From positions 372,001 through 436,000 of the forward strand of contig JAIVFJ010000007.1 in NCBI GenBank assembly GCA_025765615.1: a stretch of 64,000 nucleotides of DNA. Reading direction: 5' to 3'. This stretch comes from Zopfochytrium polystomum. Its lineage: Eukaryota; Chytridiomycota; Chytridiomycetes; Chytridiales; Chytridiaceae. This document shows, piece after piece, positions 1 through 21,753 of this stretch (position 1 is its first letter; each line of letters starts with the position of its first letter). The notes beneath the pieces are model-generated. The model did not search any database and was not told the DNA's origin. It saw only the letters and a list, made by a program, of their open reading frames with translations. The translations under genes and the position numbers were made by a program.

Positions 1-3000
1 CAGTAGCTGAAGGTGAAGCTAACATCGAAAGGGGGCATGGATTCCGCGAGAGCACGCGCTGTTGCTGATCGTGCGACCCGCGGAATCGGAGGGTGCAGCG
101 ATCGCTCCACTGGCCGATTCGGGCGATTTTACGCGCGATCAACAACAGCCACTGACTCGCCACTGTGCGCCAATGCTGCGCCATGGCTAAGGACGACAGA
201 TCGCTCGCGGAAAGACCTACCCAATCACACCCCCAATCTCATCTCCTTAAAATCGCCTCAGACTCCATCGGATACTCATTTTTATCTTTTCGTAATCCCC
301 TCGTCTTCTCAATAGGTGAAAACTTCGAGCTAAGAGCGGATCTGAACAGCGAGTACCGTGAGAAACGGAAGGAAACAGTGAAGAAAGTCATTGCCAACAT
401 GACTATCGGAAAGGATGTCAGCTCTTTGTTTGCGGACGTGGTGAAGAACATGCAGACGGAGGACCTGGAGTTGAAAAAGCTCGTATACCTGTACTTGATC
501 AACTACGCTAAAAGCCAGCCCGAGCTCGTGATTTTGGCCGTCAATACGTTTGTCAAGGTGCTCGGCAACTTTACGAACTCTCTGGCTTAACTCAACCTCA
601 ACAGGATACTGACGATATAAATCCCTTGATCCGTGCCTTGGCCATCCGGACAATGGGCTGCTTACGCGTCGAAAAGATTGTGGACTATTTGTTGGAACCT
701 TTGAAAAAAGGACTCAAAGTACGCCTTCAATTGTGACTGAATTCAACGCTCAACTGTGCCACAGGATGATGATCCGTATGTTCGGAAGACAGCAGCTCTT
801 TGCGTGGCGAAACTGTTTGACTTGAACCCTGCTATCGCTATTGACAATGGGCTCGTAGCGATTCTTCAGGATATGATTTCTGACAGGAACCCGATGGTTA
901 CTTATTTCTCCATGCAAAATTTTCACTAAATCAACATTGCCTTCAAGGTTATTGCAAATGCAGTGGCCGCGTTGTCGGAGATAAACGAAACATCAATACG
1001 GAAGGATATCTTCTCTGTCAACAACTCGATCCTTTTGAAGCTGTTGGCAGCTCTGAACGAGTGCACGGAGTGGGGGCAAATCTGTATCTTGACTTCCCTG
1101 GCGACGTACAGGCCGGCAGATAGCAGAGAAGCCGCAGAAATTACCGAACGAGTGATTGCACGGTTGCAACATGCAAACGCCAGCGTCGTGCTTACGGCAG
1201 TGCGGGTATGTTTTTCTAATCGGTCACCAGCAGATCTACAATTTTGTTGTAGGTGTTGATGATTTACTTGAGCTACATAACAGAAGACCTCACGAAGCAA
1301 GTAATTAAGAAGATGGCACCTCCTCTTGGTAAGATTGGAATCTCCTCGTCACAAGAAAAGCGGCACAGAGTTGACTCGATTTCAGTTACACTCTTGTCGA
1401 GCGAGCCAGAAATTCAATATGTTGCCCTACGTAACATCAACCTTATTCTCCAAAAGCGGCCCGACGTACTTAGTCAAGAGATGCGCGTATTTTTCACGAA
1501 ATACAACGATCCTCCCTACGTAAAGCTCGAAAAACTCGAAGTTATCATCAAGCTCTGCTCAGAGTCGACAATTGACCAAGTCCTCTCTGAGCTGCGAGAG
1601 TATGCCACCGAGGTTGACGTAGATTTTGTTCGGCGTTCTGTCCGCGCCATAGGCCGGTGCGCCATCAAGATTGAATCAGCGTCCGAGCGATGCGTTAATG
1701 TTTTGCTCGAGCTGATTAAAACACGCGTCAACCACGTAGTACAAGAGTCCATCGTTGTTATCAAAGATGTCTTCAGAAAGTATCCAAATAAGTACGAAGG
1801 AATCATTCCTGCACTCTGTGAAAATCTGGAGACTCTGGATGAACCGGATGCAAAGTCCGCTTTGATTTGGATCATTGGGGAGTACGCCGAAAGAATTGAA
1901 AACGCAGAGGAGTTGTTGGAATTCTTTGTGGAAAACTTCAAGGATGAGAACTCAAAGGTGACTCTTTCTTTTTCAGGGTGATTCACTTACGCGGAAACAG
2001 GTTCAACTGCAATTATTAACAGCTTGCGTCAAGCTGTTTTTGAAGAAGCCTGGTTCCGCACAAGAGTTGGTTCAGAAGATCTTGCAAACAGCAACGCAGG
2101 GGTGTGAAAATCCAGATATTCGCGATCGCGCGTACATTTATTGGCGGCTGTTGTCTTCAAATCCTCAAGCCGCAAAGGTAAGCTGTAAAGCTGCCGGTCT
2201 AGCCCGCTCACAAGTCTTAGGCTGTGGTTCTGTCGCAAAAACCGCCCATTGAGGCCGACAATAACGCGGTCAGCGAGACTTTGCTTGACGAATTGATTTC
2301 CAACATTGGTAACTTGGCGTCTGTGTACCACAAGCCTGCCGGTCTTCTGAACACTGCTGGAGCACTGGATATTGTCGTATCTCGCGAGCAACAGTATGGT
2401 GAAATTAGGGGCCATGCAAGCCACTGACGTTTTATTGATTTTTTTAGAGAGGTGGAAGATGTGGATGATGGTGAGCACGTCACAGCACAAGAAGTAATCG
2501 CGGCGGTCGGTGGGAACATCGAAAACCTGCTGGACCTTGATTTCGGGGGGGGCCACACAACCCAGCACGTTTTCCTCGGCATCAACGACACAAAGCAAGC
2601 CTGCTACATCATCGAGTGGAATCGATGACCTTCTCGGTCTCATGGACATTGGGAGCACGCCATCAACTTCTATCAGTTACACATCCCCTCCTTTGACTTC
2701 GAGTGGGCACAATGGGCTCAACGGGCTTTCGGGAACTTCGGCGTCAAGCCCACTGGGTGATTTGTTCGGGTCGCCTGCATCAGCAGGAGGAATTTTCGCT
2801 GGTGCTGCTGGCCCTTACACCCTTCCCAAAGAGTCGTTACTACAAGCAGGTTCTGCCAACGGCCTTGATCTCTCTGGAACGTTTTCTCGACGGTACTCTT
2901 GTTCTGATTCGCTGGAAAGACCTGACCGTTTGCGACTATCCTTCCAGGAATGGTCAAGTGGCCTTGGAGCTCACATTTTCAAACAAAGGAACGACTGTTT

Positions 3001-3614
3001 TGACGGACTACGCGATCCAGTTTAATACCAACTCGTAAGGCACTGAGCGTAAATTCCACTACCCACTTAATGCATTATGAAACAGGTACGGCTTGACACC
3101 TGCACAACCTCTTCGAGTTCCCCCCTTAAACCCTTCCCAAACTGCCGACGTCACTCTTCCTTTGGCCACCACTGGCGGAGTCCAAAAGATGGAGCCCCTC
3201 AATCTGCTCCAAGTTGCGATAAAGAACAATGTCGGAGTTTACTACTTCCAAACAGCAGTTCCGTGCCACGTGCTTTTCACGGAAGATGGATCTTCAGCGG
3301 CGCCGGATGCAAGTTCCTTCTCCACCCAGTGGAGTGATTTCATGGCGTCAACTCGAGAGTTCTTCATTGAGGACGTCTCGGGCGCGGCAACCTCTGAGCT
3401 CGTGGCGAGATTGAGGAGGAATAATGTTTTCCCATTCGTTTCTGGGTTGAACAACGGAACTACCCAGGCAGTTGCAAAAGTAACGGGTGGATCGGTCGTT
3501 CTGGTTGAACTTACTGTGTCAGCGGGAGGAAGAGTAAAAGCAACGGTCAAATCCAGAGACGCAGGCGTCTTGCCTATTTTTGAGCAAGCCTTGACGCAAA
3601 TTCTGAAGGCGTAG
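1..3614 (+). CDS. Beta-adaptin, large subunit of AP-1/AP-2 clathrin adaptor (5' end outside window)
   Basis: Large beta subunit of a clathrin adaptor complex, acting at trans-Golgi/endosome or plasma membrane. The armadillo-like trunk is clear (motifs [77 protein letters not shown]). A Ser/Gly-rich hinge and an ear domain follow ([34 protein letters not shown]). Exons read by phase: 1-12, 316-557, 605-718, 765-896, 948-1205, 1253-1957, 2001-2177, 2221-2393, 2448-2892, 2948-3034, 3086-3614. The first 12 bases are taken as the end of an upstream exon because a GTGAAG donor at 13 gives the right phase into [10 protein letters not shown]. The hinge reading frame breaks at a G8 run (2545-2552); removing one G restores it. 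AP-1 and AP-2 beta cannot be told apart here. Confidence 0.9.
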
Positions 3615-3988
3615 GAGTGCTTTAAATACAGTGTTTTCGTTCTTCCCGATAATTTGTCCAAAATATCCTTGCAGTGTACATGCACAAGCGCTGATTGAAA
3701 TGGCCAAATTACTGCGAGAAAAAAACGAAGGCCAATTTGTTGCTGCCGACGAACATTGCTACTCAGATGGCAGGGAATCGATCCACACTTTATTGAAATC
3801 CACCCCAAAGCACCAACATGCCGAAACCCCTGGAACCTGCTCAAGAGGGAGCACGGTTCCACCAGAAGAGATAAAAGGAACACGAGAAGAATAAAAAAGT
3901 TGGCGTAGAAAGAGTATAGTCGACTAAGTAAAGCGAGGACGCGATGGGAGGCGGGTGCAGTGAGAGACTCCTAAGGCGTCAACTCCGC
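3615..3988. other. Convergent 3' intergenic region
   Basis: Short spacer between the tail-to-tail beta-adaptin and EF-2 genes. An AATAAAA polyadenylation-like signal lies near 3891 on the plus strand. No other gene or repeat is seen. Confidence 0.5.
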
Positions 3989-6900
3989 TTACAGCTTGTC
4001 GTAGTAGTCGTCGAACTTCGGCATCTCGACCTTCAGACCTTTCCTCTTGCGGACACCAAGGACAAGCTCCTCAAGCTTGCTGCCCTTCTGAAGGACATCA
4101 CCGTTCATGATCTGCCAGTGATCGAACACGGACTGGGGGAATGCTTGCCCACCGGTGGCGGCACGGAGATCGCCGGTAAAGCCGAATGACTCCATGACAG
4201 GAAGGTAAGCCTTCACCGTGAAAAGAGGAGTACCAGCACGCTGTTCCTCGCTGATAACCATGCCACGACGACGGTTAAGGACACCATAGATGCCACCGAC
4301 AGCGTTCTCTGGGCAGGTGATCTCGACAAGGTAAACGGGTTCTTGGAGACCTGGCTGGGCAGCGAGAACGGATGCATAGACGACACGACGGCAAGTAGGA
4401 ATGACCTGGCCACCACCACGGTGGATGGCATCAGCGTGAAGAACAACGTCCAAGATGTTGAAGCGGATTGAGCGCATGTTCTCATCGCAAAGGACACCCT
4501 CCTTCGTTGCCCACTGGAAGCCGGCCACGCAAGAGTCCTTGATTTCGTTGAGGTACTGCACACCCTTGGTCACATCAACGAGGAAGTTTGCACCACTGTT
4601 TTCGGGACCAAAGCACCAAATCTTACGGGCGTCAGTGACATCCCAACCGAATTCATCAGCGAGGACGCGAGCACGGGTTTTGAAGTCGTCCTTGGGGTTA
4701 ACCTTGCCCGTCTCAACAGCGACAGAGACTTCCTCCTCAACCGGCACCGCCTTCATGAAGATACGGTTGTGCTTGTTTGGCGACTTCGAGAGACACACCA
4801 TGTGAGATTCCGCTTGGACGGTTTCACGGAACTGCACGACGGGGTCACCAACTTTGATAGGGACCTGCGCGTGGTCCTCCTCCAAGTCCTTCAAGCAAAT
4901 TTCGAGGTGGAGCTCACCGGCACCGGCAACGATGTGCTCACCAGAATCAGAGGTGTAGCAAAGGACACAAGGGTCAGACTTCGACAGACGCTTTAGGCCC
5001 TCGACCAGCTTCGGAAGATCGTTGGCGTTCTTCACATCGACGGCGACTTGCACGACAGGCGAGACGGAGAACTTCATCACCTTCAAGTTGTGAGCCGTCT
5101 CCGAGGTCGTAAGAGTACCCGACTTAAGAAGGAACTGGTCAATACCGACGAGACCAACGATGTTTCCGCAGGGGCAGTCCTCGATCGCCTCAACCTTTCC
5201 ACCCATCATCAGCACCGTCCGCTGGATGTTCTTAACAAACAGATCTTCCTTCTTGCCCGGAACATAGTTTGGACCTTGGATTCTGACTTTCTGACCAGCA
5301 CGCACAGTACCAGAGAAGACACGGCCGAAGGCATAGAATCGGCCTTTGTCGGACGTAGGCACCATCTTCGACACGTACAGCATGAGCGGGCCGTTCGGGT
5401 CACAGTTCTTAATTCCGAGGGCCGATTCATCATCGTGGGGGCCTTCGTACAACATCTCCATGCGGTAGGCCTGGGCGGTCGGGGGCGACGGCAGGTGAAT
5501 GCAAATCATCTCCAAAAGCGCATCGGCGGCCGGCAGGAATTTTCGCATCACGGTTTTCAGAAGTGCCTTGCCCTCAAGCTCTTTCTCTTCGGCCTTCAGA
5601 GGGATGTTGAGCTTTTCCAGCATGGTCGGGATTGTGTCCTTCTTAAAGTTCATAATGGCATCGAAAAGTTTGAAGATGGGGTCCAGAATGAACATGTTGA
5701 AGGCACGTTCGAGGGGCTTCCCGTCAGCGCCAGATCCCTTGGTTGTCCACTTCTTCGTTGCGGGGTTGAAGTAATTGTCGCCCCAAAGCTTCACCATCAT
5801 TTTCTCCCTGTCGACACCGAACTTCTTGGAGTAACGACCAGCAAACTGACGAAGGGTGAAGGCCCAGCCGTGTAGGCCGGAACCGAAGGCAACAGTTCCC
5901 TTCTCCGGGTAAACCTGGAGGTCGCCGAGGGCCTTGTCCAAGTAGGTGGAGATGATGACGTTGATGTTCTCAATAGTACGGAGGAAAGTCTAAAGGGAAA
6001 TTTAAGCGCACGGCCCTCATCACGGTAAGCGTCGTAATTGGTGCTTACGGTGTAGAGAGATTCCTTGTCAAGCTGAAGTTCAAGGAGGGCACGGTCAACC
6101 TTGTTGATGATGACAACGGGCTTGATGCGCTCGCCAAGAGCCTGACGCAAGACAGTCTCAGTCTGCACGCAGACACCGTCGATGGTGTCAACGACAACAA
6201 GGGCACCATCCGTGACACGGAGGGCAGCAGTGACCTCAGAGGAGAAGTCAACGTGGCCAGGTGAGTCGATCAGGTTGATAAGGAACTCGTTGCCTATGGA
6301 CCAGTCAATCGTCATAAAGCAGCTTCCCAAAACGTGCAATACCTTCAGTTTTCTGCTTAATCTCCTTGACGTCCTCTTCGTTCATTTCGAAGTACATGGA
6401 AATAGCAGTGGACTTGATGGTGATACCGCGCTGCTGCTCATCGGCGCGGGTGTCCATCACACGCTGGTCACCGGCACGGTTCTCGGCAATGATACCGGCA
6501 CGGGCGACAAGCGAGTCAGTCAAAGTACTCTTGCCGTGGTCGACGTGTGCAATGACCGACATGTTGCGGATGTTGGTCTTCTTGTCCATGAGACCACGGA
6601 GCTGCACAAAAAGGAGTGGATTAGTAATCGCGAAGTCAGGCACGGTACGGATCATACCTCTGAGTTGGTTGAAGAATCCAGGAGAAGAGCAAAACGCGAC
6701 AGTTAGTGAAATGCAAAGTGTCAAGATGGAAGACGGGTACGCACGATCCTGGACGGGGCAATCACGAAATTAGTGTACTCAATAGACGCGAAGTTAACGA
6801 CAGAATACTTACGACGGTGAAGTTGACCTAGAGGGTACAATGATGCAGGATAGAATCGGATGTTAGATTGCCTGCATCCACTCGGGAAAGGGCGAGTAGA

Positions 6901-7155
6901 GCCGGGGCCGAGGCTCGCGAAAGGCGATGCGAAATACACAGGGGTGGGACGGATTTTTCCGCTGTCCATCCATCCAACAGCATCCCATCCTATCCCATCC
7001 CATCCCATCCGATCCCAGCAACGCGACCGTTTGGCGTTTGACGATTAGCAAGAACGGCTTGCGGAGCGCAAGAGGCTCCTCTTCGCTTGGTGGGCTATTG
7101 ACTATCCGGCTCGCCTGAAGGACGATGACTTGGCGGGTTGATGGACACTCACCAT
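3989..7155 (-). CDS. EEF2: Translation elongation factor 2 (EF-2)
   Basis: GTPase that drives ribosomal translocation in the cytosol. Visible motifs: G1 AHVDHGKST, switch I region [12 protein letters not shown]3 DSPGHVDF, G4 NKVDRALLE, and the diphthamide loop [11 protein letters not shown] with its His. The C terminus ends in DKL, as in the family. Main exons (minus strand): 3989-5989, 6049-6293, 6343-6601. The family N terminus MVNFTVDQ is then only found as tiny pieces: AG at 6658-6659, GATC at 6745-6748, 15 nt coding VNFTV at 6813-6827, and ATG alone at 7153-7155 followed by a GTGAGT donor. Each piece has AG upstream and GT downstream, and the phases join exactly to LRGLMDKK. Skipping the 4- and 2-nt exons also keeps frame but loses Asp-Gln. 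Main body certain; the micro-exons are inference. Confidence 0.95.
6658..6827 (-). other. Micro-exon cluster in EF-2 (15, 4 and 2 nt)
   Basis: On the minus strand CTAG|GTC...GTC|GTAAGT (6813-6827), CCAG|GATC|GTGCGT (6745-6748) and TCAG|AG|GTATGA (6658-6659) give VNFTV and then Asp-Gln, matching the conserved EF-2 start. The introns between them are 64, 85 and 56 nt, normal for this genome. Confidence 0.6.
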
Positions 7156-7472
7156 TTTGCCTCGTTGTGGTCAGTTGAGGAGGAAGAGTTCTTTTTCGAT
7201 TGCCCTTCTTCTTCCCAACAAAAACTAGAAAATCCAAGAGCAAAATTTTGGGGAAAAGACACGACTGGCCCTCTTTCTCAACGCGGGGAAAACAGATCAC
7301 TCGTGGTTCCCGAATACTTCGCCCATAGTGTTTATTTGATGTTAAAAGTAGTATCAAGAATCGAGGCGGACTTTCCTCTTAGGAATACAGAGCAAAGCAA
7401 AAACGTGCAAAAGAAGGAAGGGGTTGAACATTTTGTGCGACGTCTAGATTGGGAGCGAACCGATAACATACA
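7156..7472. other. EF-2 upstream region / WSC gene 3' flank
   Basis: Spacer between the EF-2 ATG (minus strand) and the WSC-protein stop. Its EF-2-proximal part must hold that gene's promoter and 5' UTR. No TATA box is convincing and no other gene is seen. Confidence 0.4.
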
Positions 7473-9052
7473 TTACAGGGCACCTGATTCCATCGACTCA
7501 GCTGAAGCAACTGAAGGTGCCTTGACCCCAACTCTCGTAGTACTTGTCACCACAGTGAGTTTGTTACCAGAATGATTTCGCCCTTGGCCAAGCTGCCGAC
7601 TCAGTACAGAGGACCCAGCGGAGGACTTGGGCGGGGATTCAAGGGAAACTCTCGACATCGATTCTCCCTGGTTCGAGGGAACAATGAAGGGCGCATGCAG
7701 GGCAGACTCTGATGCTGAAGTAGGAGTAGATGGGATTGAGGACTCTGACCACGCAAATGATGCGGCAATGGACGCTGGCGGTGGAGAAAAAGACGCAGCT
7801 GTTGACGCAGCGGTGGGTGGCCGCCGCATCGCAGGGTCCTCCAGAAAAGGGTCATCGTTGGCCACGCTCGGGGACGTTTCTGAGGGCGTCAGATTTGACG
7901 AAAAAGTGTACCGGTCGCTGATAGGTGTTCCACGGCTTATGGAGCGCAACGGTGTTGGGGCCGCAATGAAGCGAGCGTTCGTAAACGAATCATCAAAGTA
8001 CGGTTGGACGCCACTCAACGAAGCCTCTGGTTTATAGCCCAATTCGACGAAGGATCCAGCGGCCCCTCTTATCGAATCGGCAGGGTCTGGTGAGGGCTGA
8101 ACAGTCGCTGAGCGAAGACGCTGAAGTGATCGAGCTTGCGGGTCCGAAACAATGCTCAAGTGCTGCTGGTATGGAAATTCAGATTTCCTATCCCTTGCAA
8201 ATCGTCGGCAGAGCACAACCGCCACAATGATGCAAATCAGAATCAAAAGCGCACCAATGACGAGGCCAACAAGCAACCCTGATGCCAATCCGCTTGATCC
8301 TTCGGTATCTCCCGCCGCTGTACTTGAGGAGGTTGAAGCCATTGGCAGGCTGGACGATTTTGGCTTAACTGAAGACGACGGATTCGGCGCTATTGTTATG
8401 GAGGGAGAGTTCTGCTGAGAGGATATTGCTGATGCGCTGGATGTTCCTGTGGAGAATGCGGATGTGGTGCTGCTGGTAATAAGCATTTCAGACTGTCCCG
8501 AATTCGAACCACCATTTGCGATTGCAGCCAGAACCGCAGGGCTGATGGAGTCAGACACACTTGGTATAGGATTCTGAACTTCGTACACGGCATACTGTGT
8601 ACCATACTGGTCCAGACCACCACACGATTGCTTGTCTGAGCATTTTAGTGTCGAGCAAACATCGTTACTCGCCGCAGCGATGTTCTTCTGATCATACACC
8701 CAGTTGGCGTCGGACGCATCAACACAAGCACAGACAGTGCTGGGGGAGTTCTGAAAAGACGGGTAAAGAAATACATAGCCGCTGCCGCATACAGCAGCGC
8801 AATCATTAACGGTCGCAGATCCTGCATTGACGGTGTATCTGATGTTGAGCGTGGGAGTTCTGAAGTTCTTTTGATACTGCCAGTTGCCATTACATCCTTC
8901 AAATTTGAATACCGTGTTAAATCGCTCTTTCCAGGGACGATATGTCAGAATCACATACCCTTAAAGTAGCCCTCGTGGGCTCCAAGAGCGCTTGGCGGGT
9001 GCCAGAAGAGCGCCAGACCAGCAAAGGCGAGAGCGGCACTGATTCTTCTCAT
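7473..9052 (-). CDS. WSC-domain single-pass membrane protein (cell-wall sensor-like)
   Basis: Likely wall stress sensor or wall-binding glycoprotein. A signal peptide starts at 9052 (MRRISAALAFAGLALFWHPP, Ala-x-Ala cleavage). After one intron, whose phase joins EGYFK to GCNGNWQ, there is a Cys-rich WSC-like domain (GCNGNWQYQ, DCAAVCGSGYVF, VCACVDAS, CSTLKCSDKQSC). A long Ser/Thr-rich stalk leads to one transmembrane helix (GLLVGLVIGALLILICIIV), then a basic stop-transfer RRFARDRK and a Ser/Pro-rich cytoplasmic tail of about 225 residues. This order (SP-WSC-Ser/Thr-TM-tail) is that of fungal Wsc sensors. It shares a divergent promoter with GFA1. Function is inferred from architecture. Confidence 0.75.
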
Positions 9053-9454
9053 GAGGGCGATGGCATTCAATTGCTGCTCGCTTTCGCCCGTCTCGGTTGA
9101 GCCCGCTCTTGTCGGCGAGGCAATTTCATAATGATGGAGCAAAGCGGGCGAAAGCGGATCCTGACAAGAAGACAAACAGGTGATTGGCCCGTTCCAACAT
9201 TATCCCGCGTGTGCGATGGGGCTGGTGGGAAAAAGAAAAAGGAACACAACCAACGCACAAGAGCCAGCAACGCGCACGAAATCTCCGCCACCACCAACCA
9301 ACCAACACAGCCCCAACCGCCCATCAGCTCTTCCTCCACCCACACACAACCTCCACCACGACAAGCTCGTGCCCAAGGGCTGCATCAAGCTAACTTGCAT
9401 ATAAAAGGCCCCACCTTCCTCACACCAGCAGCAAACCGACGCAAACTCAGCAGG
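9053..9454. promoter_or_regulatory. Divergent promoter between WSC gene and GFA1
   Basis: 402 bp separate the two start codons. On the plus strand a TATA box (TATAAAAG, 9400-9407) lies 48 bp before the GFA1 ATG, so the GFA1 5' UTR must be very short. A/C-rich stretches fill 9290-9360. Confidence 0.6.
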
Positions 9455-12005
<2,551 letters not shown>

Positions 12006-12761
12006 AAGTTTAGCCTTGTTTCCTCCCATTTTTTTCCTGCATGGACCTCGAACCTTCTTTTATGTTTTCTGCTTTCTCTGTGTGTTTCTGTCTGATTATT
12101 CCGCCACGCTTCGCAGTCAAGCCTTTCCTCTTGAAACTGTTTCCAATAAATGACGCCAAAACGAGAACCACCGTTTCCATAGAAACTGGGCCAAAGCAGT
12201 GGTGCCTCAGCCGGGCAAAGATTGGACATCGTCAAAGCCTTGAACAAAGTGTAAATGAAGTACGACCTCGCATTGCTTTTCGAGAGCGCGATAAGCGAGT
12301 GGCTTGCAACGACGGTACCACATCGGAAAAGCCAAGCGCAGCCAAGGATAAGGGTTTGTCGTGACTGCTGGCATGGTACAAATTATTTCGTGTCACGTAA
12401 TGCGCCCACGCCTGGAGCCTTGTCCCTCGAATCCATAATTGATTTCCAGAAATTACTCGCTTGTTTTTGAAGCATAAAGGAGACCGATTCAGCGAGAACG
12501 ACTTGATTTCTGAATTACCCTTGCGGAACACTGAATAGTTCGACCGAAGGCGACCGTTTTTGCAAGACTTCGAGCACTGGTGGCAAGCAACGTGATTCAA
12601 AGCCTGCATCCAAGCTTTCAATTGGCCCGGCTCTGTGTCGGTGTTGCGCTCAAGTCATCTCTGGATGCTTACAAATAAACGTATTTGCAATCAAAGCTAC
12701 GTGTCCTTGTTGCAGTGTCTGCGTGTGTTTGCACACTCATAAAATTTGCCCCCGACGTGAC
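12006..12761. other. Intergenic region GFA1 to ABC transporter
   Basis: No gene, RNA or repeat recognised. It includes the GFA1 3' end (AATAAA near 12146) and the transporter promoter; a TATA box is not obvious. Confidence 0.4.
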
Positions 12762-18448
<5,687 letters not shown>

Positions 18449-18543
18449 GACATGTGGTTCGACGCTAGTATTTTTGCAATAGGATGTTGCACGTTCTCTT
18501 CCCCATGTCAATGAAATTCACAATAAAAGATTGAAAATCAACC

Positions 18544-19451
18544 ATGTCGCAGGACTCCCACGACGCAACACCGAAGGGACCGTTGCGGCCCCCCGAACTC
18601 GTCACTCCTCTCACGCTTTTTTTCAACCCGGACGTTCTCTCTGCGTCGTGCCTGCAGGAATCCATCAAGGCTGTGGCGTTCTCTGGCGCTGCCGGTCTCG
18701 CCGCGGGTGCCGGCTCTGGTTGGTGGCTGCACCTCCCCACGGATCTCGTCTTGCGCAACACATGGAAGAAGGGCGGCGTGTTCGGTATGTGTTTGTGAAC
18801 AGTGCGTTACTTTTGGAGATCGGCTTCTTCGAGAATCCAGAGTCAGTCTTGGGGCACTCGGGGAGACCGTGTTTCGGGCGCTATCCTCTGTTTGCTGCCT
18901 TGAGGAAACACTGGATCGTGCGGATCGCTTCAAACATTCGATCTAAGCCCTTGCCGGGCTAATAATCTCCACTCCTCATCAGCTGCACTTGGAGGTCTTC
19001 TCTACGGCTCGACGTGCTACGCAGCCCAGATCAGAGGGAAAGACGACCCGATCAACGCTGGCATCGCTGGGGCGGTGACTGGTCTTGCTGTCGGAATGCG
19101 AGGTCAGTAATCTACGCGTGCCACACATTGAAAAGCTGAACGCCCTGAACTTGTATTCTCCCCTTTCTCTGTGTTTGACCCTGCTTAAAAATGCGTTGGG
19201 CTTGCCCTCTGACGTTTACCCTCGATCATCCAGGGGGCACCGTTACCAAGATGTTCTTCCATTCGGGTGTGCTCGGTGGCGTCTTGCTGTTCTCGGATTG
19301 GGCTGTTCGCAGGCACAAGGTGACGTACCGCGGTATCGACGCTGTTCGTGAGGAGCGGGACAAGGGCTTCTTTGGATGGAAGAGGCGAGACCCGTACGCG
19401 GAGAGGTGGGCTGAGATTAAGGAGCACGATGCGGCGGCTGGTGCGGAGTAA
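18544..19451 (+). CDS. Tim17/22/23-family inner-membrane protein, probably NDUFA11-like complex I subunit
   Basis: Small four-helix membrane protein of about 190 residues. Exons 18544-18784, 18983-19102 and 19234-19451 join in phase. Glycine-rich helices (AFSGAAGLAAGAGSGWW, AALGGLLYGSTCYAAQIR, INAGIAGAVTGLAVGMRGG, FFHSGVLGGVLLFSDWAV) are the Tim17 superfamily pattern. The loop AQIRGKDDPINA resembles NDUFA11 more than Tim22, whose signature Cys/Glu box I do not see. It starts only 95 bp after the transporter stop on the same strand. It probably belongs to mitochondrial complex I or the carrier-import machinery; the choice between them is inference. Confidence 0.6.
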
Positions 19452-19604
19452 AATAAACCGATATTTCACAATCGAGCCTGCTCTGTTTGTGTTGGCTTGC
19501 TTTTTGCAAACCACCATGTCAGAGAGGCAGGCCCGATCAACGATTCTTGGCGCTTCTTTCTTTGCTTTTTTTTCTTGTCGTCAAGATCTCGCACATCACA
19601 CATC

Positions 19605-20996
<1,392 letters not shown>

Positions 20997-21753
20997 AAGC
21001 GCTCCTTTTTTTCATAATCACTTAATAAGAAAGCATTTGAAGAGTTGCAAATTGATTGAAATTTAGACCTTGAGCGAAGAATAAACAGATACGAAGTTCA
21101 TATCGTTGACGAACGTTTGCTATTTACAACGGCGACGATGATTAAATTTTCGATCCGCCAAGGGGGAAGGCGAGCGCGTGCGTCACCGCCACACCCCCCA
21201 GCAAAAGTTGGTTCAGGTTTGGTTCATGTTGGAAGAAAAATTTTCTTTCTTTTGTCTTCTGAATTCTTGCCCTTTCTGTGGATAAGAAGCTCTCCGAACA
21301 GCATAAATAGGGCGGTTTCCCCATTGCTGCTCCTCACCAGCCAAAAAAAAAAAAAGAAAAAAGAAAGAACGGAAGCAACCCAGAAAGGAACCTCACCCCC
21401 GCCTAGTAGGAAGAACTCCATTCAACTCAACGAACAAACGGATTCACCCCCCATCGGATATCTCTACCCCGAATCGATCCTCGTCGCTGTCCTCACCAAA
21501 AGCACATCATCGTGTTATCCTGACCTCTTGCAGTTTGATCCTGCCTGCATTCTCCACTCGGAATCGCCCCTCGCACGCGTTTAGCAACCAAGAACAACCC
21601 CAGCGCTCTCCCAGCTTACTTTATTTGCTCTCCAACAGTCGATACCACTGCGCGAGCAACAGGCCATCAGAACAAAGCCCACGAACAGTCTCCATTTCCT
21701 AGATTCAGTCAGAAGTCACCCTTACCAGCAAACAAACTCCAAATACTCCAATT
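20997..21753. other. Intergenic region PRMT1 to SAP-like gene
   Basis: 3' end of PRMT1 (AATAAA near 21079) and the upstream region of the next gene. It holds an A-rich tract (21341-21368) and C/A-rich leader sequence. No gene supported. Confidence 0.4.

Noticed and set aside
5048..5875. 275-codon plus-strand frame opposite EF-2
   Set aside because: Antisense shadow of a highly conserved gene.
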